This document shows, one piece after another, positions 6,501-8,144 of a stretch of 8,144 bases of DNA; position 1 is the stretch's first letter; every line of letters starts with the position of its first letter. The DNA is from Saprospiraceae bacterium (GTDB taxonomy: Bacteria; Bacteroidota; Bacteroidia; Chitinophagales; Saprospiraceae). Below the pieces are notes generated by a model. It was not told where the DNA came from, did not search any database, and worked only from the letters and a program-made list of their open reading frames with translations. The stretch lies in contig JADZFI010000483.1 in assembly GCA_020850025.1 (NCBI GenBank), positions 1 to 8,144 on the forward strand, given 5' to 3'. The position numbers and the translations under genes are program-made.

Positions 6501-8118
6501 TAAGGCCGATCCTAACCGCCCGGGAACGTTCGTATCCACCGATCCCAAGCAGGATTCTCTGTCGTTCCAGGGAAAAACAGCGCTGTACGACATGAACAAC
6601 GACCTCCTGAAAATCGGGGGTGTTAAACAAATCAAAGCTGCCGATGCGTTTATCAATATTCCTGACACCAGCGATATCTTCATTCAGCCGGGGGGACGTA
6701 TGCGCACCATTTACAACGCTCAGATTGTGGCCGATACCGTGAGCAAATACCACACGATCAATAAGGCCACAGTTGATATTGGTGGCAAGCTATTGTACAA
6801 GGCTACCGGTTTCTATGAGTACAATATTCCCGGCTTCAACCAGGAAGTATTCTTTAACGACATTCAGGGTAAATATCAGACCATTAAAAACGGAGAACGC
6901 AAGGTACAGACCTATGCGACGGCTGAAATTCCGGAGAAGGACAGCTTCAGAGTGGATGTGAAAACCCTGTTTAAGGGCGATATGATCCTGAATTCCAGTA
7001 CTCAGAACATGACGTTTAAAGGTTATGGGCGCCTGCTGGCAGATAAATTACCGGTTACTAACTGGTTTACCCTGCAAACGGAAATTGACCGGAAAGACCC
7101 GGTCATTCAGGTAAAATTGGCCCAAGATGCGGACGATAGTCCGATGGTGACGGGATTCTACGTCTCCAGAGAAACAGGCGAAATGTATCCACGCATCATG
7201 TTGCCTGCCCTGCAGCGCGTAGATCGGCCAATTATTGACTGCAAACACGTGTACAAATACGAACCGGCTAATGACCGGTTCATTTTCGGCGACTCCCTCA
7301 AAGTGATCGGTAAATCCGAGCGCGGGGCCAAACTCATTTTCGACAATCGTGTGGGAACTGTGAATGCAGAGGGGCCGCTGAACCTTTGCTCAGGCCTTGA
7401 GCTCATGAGTGTTAAAGCCGCCGGCAGACTGAAATCAGACTACAACACCGTTACCGACAGTACCACTTTTGATGTTACGGGCGAATTTATTTCAGCTTTC
7501 GAGTTGACCCTGCCCCCAAAACTGGTCGAGTTGATGATCACCGAGATCAAGGCGGCCACTTTCGACCTGCAGCCTTCCGTTTATAATACCAACATGGCAT
7601 TTTATCAGCCGGCGCTGCGCGAGTTTGTCAGTGATGACAAAGACTGGGAAGAAGTATTGTCCAATACTCGTGGTAATGCCATTCTGCTGCCCAAAAAGGA
7701 CGACAAATTTGCCTTTGTATTCGGTCGCCAGTCGGTTTGGTGGAACAATGAATACTCCAGCTTCTTTACCCTGGAAGATCGCATCCCGGTGATCAGTATT
7801 GCCGGTCAGCCCATCAACAAATCGCTTAACGTGATGATCCAATACAAAATGCCAAGTAATGGCGACGATGGCCTGAGCTTCTATATAAAGGCCTCCGCCG
7901 AGTTGTGGTATTGCTTCGGGTATCAAAGCGACGAGAAGGGCGCCTTGCTCAATATCACCTCCAGCAGCACCCGTTTCAACGACCTGCTGGCCAGTATGAA
8001 AGCCAAGGAAACCCAGATAAAAATGGCCAATGGCAAAACCCTGGAAATTGCTTTGGTGGATCCTAGTAGCGCAAACAACTTCGTAAATAAAGTGAGAAAT
8101 GGCCGTTTGAAGGAATAA
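3541..8118 (+). CDS. Very large exported beta-rich protein of unknown function, OstA/LptA-like in character
   Basis: This 1525-aa protein ends in TAA (8116-8118). Residues 1-27 are a signal peptide (Arg11, hydrophobic WVLLLVVSFSV, site VFA before Gln28). There is no lipobox Cys, so it is not a lipoprotein. Residues about 30-155 are alpha-helical. From about 160 the sequence is a long run of beta strands with recurring phrases: WKIKGGTFDFAYSD (165-178), WFGEGGKVSW (215-224), GGFRLAGNSLLGFG (316-329) and DSLFHP (377-382). A helical segment at about 495-545 interrupts it. Two related glycine-rich units lie near 781-820 and 878-912. The stretch ALYDMNNDLLKIGGVKQIKA at 1014-1033, followed by ADAFINIP, resembles the repeating strand pattern of OstA/LptA-type domains. 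Residues 1395-1525 form a conserved-looking C-terminal region with INK and FYIKAS motifs. It does not end in an aromatic residue and has no evident T9SS tail, so I favour a periplasmic location over an outer-membrane barrel. I recall similar proteins of about 1500 aa in other Bacteroidota but no assigned function. The OstA/LptA link is inference; a scaffold or lipid-handling envelope role is only a hypothesis. No Shine-Dalgarno sequence is visible. Confidence 0.9.
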   Translation: MQLSYANPIARWVLLLVVSFSVNTVFAQTQQKFPDNTTEFVEKLGEFMTLSKRPDMEESFTVFRKMHKAGAFPEWEMKRIISVSNMMGSQNLSSFPYFKNYINAVVAAKNSADTTLFRRWHSFVEESFAGLEKGRAKPAGLLLDFSVDFMEQRAMKVGEGGSTTWKIKGGTFDFAYSDREPSLVCKNVTIVGVRKTDSVTIVNTSGYYKPYEQLWFGEGGKVSWAEAGMDSSIYALLTNYKVEVQKPLFTCDTAILYYPLYFKEGIKGSFENNIVVRNKTTSAKPDSLQNFQFPRFQSFEKVLKINRIGDNIEYLGGFRLAGNSLLGFGTGSEPAQMTVYNKKRQKVFHGKAELFVIRRGVSVVAENVDAKLFMDSDSLFHPAADFRIDIPKQVITLMRGEKGSSRNPFYSSFYNMNLNTDKVSWHLNADSLEIGGHTGIKGVAKKVEFESSNYYDPSVYLKMQGLASHNAVSTLYALWLKSDQDKEDNGRIVKDSEFAMEINPKFDYSSIQSLLAQMVEEGFINYYFSRHEIELRDKCIHYALASQGKKDYDAINIISESTTANARLDLKTKETSIFQVKKLELSKRQKVALIPNENELTLLKNRDMRFGGRLFAGMALFQGRNMSFQYDKFEVDFDSVQHLDFYIPTGDSDKNGQPIANAMSSNIEHISGALLVDAPNNKSGKEDLGIFPSLQSKKFSFVFYDQPTTQRGVYTRDSFYFRLDPFSFNGLDSYTKDQLKFNGQLFPATIFPPFKESIVVREEDKSFGFIHKTPVAGYPTYTKKGNFTGALDLSNKGLLGKGKLEYLTADIESEDLIFKPKQTTGTAKKFFMEEDRASAVKVPQAKGEEVSVNWLPFKDSMYVTSKAKAFELFKASGYTHKGVLILTPSGLKGNGEFEWAEGKLTSKIISYGPFQASVDNGNLEIKSLDQKGVALDSRNVKGDLDFDKQKGQFKANLLSGNTLLPLDQYQTSMNEFSWNMKAKTIEFKADPNRPGTFVSTDPKQDSLSFQGKTALYDMNNDLLKIGGVKQIKAADAFINIPDTSDIFIQPGGRMRTIYNAQIVADTVSKYHTINKATVDIGGKLLYKATGFYEYNIPGFNQEVFFNDIQGKYQTIKNGERKVQTYATAEIPEKDSFRVDVKTLFKGDMILNSSTQNMTFKGYGRLLADKLPVTNWFTLQTEIDRKDPVIQVKLAQDADDSPMVTGFYVSRETGEMYPRIMLPALQRVDRPIIDCKHVYKYEPANDRFIFGDSLKVIGKSERGAKLIFDNRVGTVNAEGPLNLCSGLELMSVKAAGRLKSDYNTVTDSTTFDVTGEFISAFELTLPPKLVELMITEIKAATFDLQPSVYNTNMAFYQPALREFVSDDKDWEEVLSNTRGNAILLPKKDDKFAFVFGRQSVWWNNEYSSFFTLEDRIPVISIAGQPINKSLNVMIQYKMPSNGDDGLSFYIKASAELWYCFGYQSDEKGALLNITSSSTRFNDLLASMKAKETQIKMANGKTLEIALVDPSSANNFVNKVRNGRLKE

Positions 8119-8144
8119 CTAATTTTCAACACTACGCCTGAAAA

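Noticed and set aside
5143..6753. A 536-codon open frame on the minus strand inside the 1525-aa gene, continuing as a 275-codon frame (4306-5133) in the same register
   Set aside because: It is in exact codon register with the sense gene, so its stops can only arise from sense TTA, CTA or TCA codons, which this gene uses rarely; the bounding stops at 4306-4308 and 5143-5145 are sense TTA Leu codons. The translation has no recognisable domain, while the sense protein has a signal peptide and coherent domains.
3541..8118. Reading the large exported protein as LptD, a TonB-dependent receptor or a T9SS cargo protein
   Set aside because: It does not end in a barrel-type aromatic strand, has no TonB box or plug-like region, and lacks a recognisable C-terminal sorting domain. 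The LptA/OstA similarity is limited to strand patterns.

Overview
The window looks like ordinary chromosomal DNA from a member of the Bacteroidota, probably an environmental, Saprospiria- or Chitinophagia-like lineage. The reasons are a GSCFA-family protein of the Bacteroidota type, exact matches to the Bacteroidota -7 promoter element TAnnTTTG in an 80-bp divergent spacer, start codons mostly without a clear Shine-Dalgarno sequence, and secreted proteins of a style common in this phylum. By eye the G+C content is close to one half and even throughout. I see no rRNA, tRNA, CRISPR array, insertion sequence, integrase or phage gene.

Layout: (1) Bases 1-69 are the last 22 codons of a rightward gene, followed by a strong hairpin-plus-T terminator (about 89-117) that also serves the convergent gene. 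(2) Bases 132-1463, leftward, encode a 443-aa cytoplasmic protein of unknown function whose N-terminal third resembles the YbjN / type III chaperone-like fold. (3) An 80-bp divergent spacer (1464-1543) carries one TAnnTTTG element for each direction. (4) Bases 1544-2530, rightward, encode a 328-aa GSCFA-domain, SGNH-hydrolase-like protein. (5) Bases 2517-3437, leftward, encode a secreted transglutaminase-like protein with a complete Cys-His-Asp triad; its 3' end overlaps the GSCFA gene tail to tail by 14 bp. (6) A divergent spacer of about 100 bp (3438-3540) contains three tandem copies of an 8-bp unit and no promoter element that I can call. (7) Bases 3541-8118, rightward, encode a 1525-aa exported protein that fills more than half the window. 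It has a signal peptide, an alpha-helical N-terminal region, a long beta-rich body with OstA/LptA-like sequence character, a helical insertion in the middle and a conserved-looking C-terminal segment. The final 26 bases hold no recognisable feature.

The genes alternate in strand, so no two of them form a co-directional operon. The only possible functional pairing is through the shared divergent spacers: the 443-aa protein with GSCFA, and the secreted transglutaminase-like protein with the 1525-aa exported protein. The second pair could both act in the periplasm or at the cell surface, but this is inference from position. The most interesting item is the 1525-aa protein: I recognise its style as a conserved Bacteroidota envelope family without a function known to me. 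I do not see convincing evidence of a new multi-gene system.
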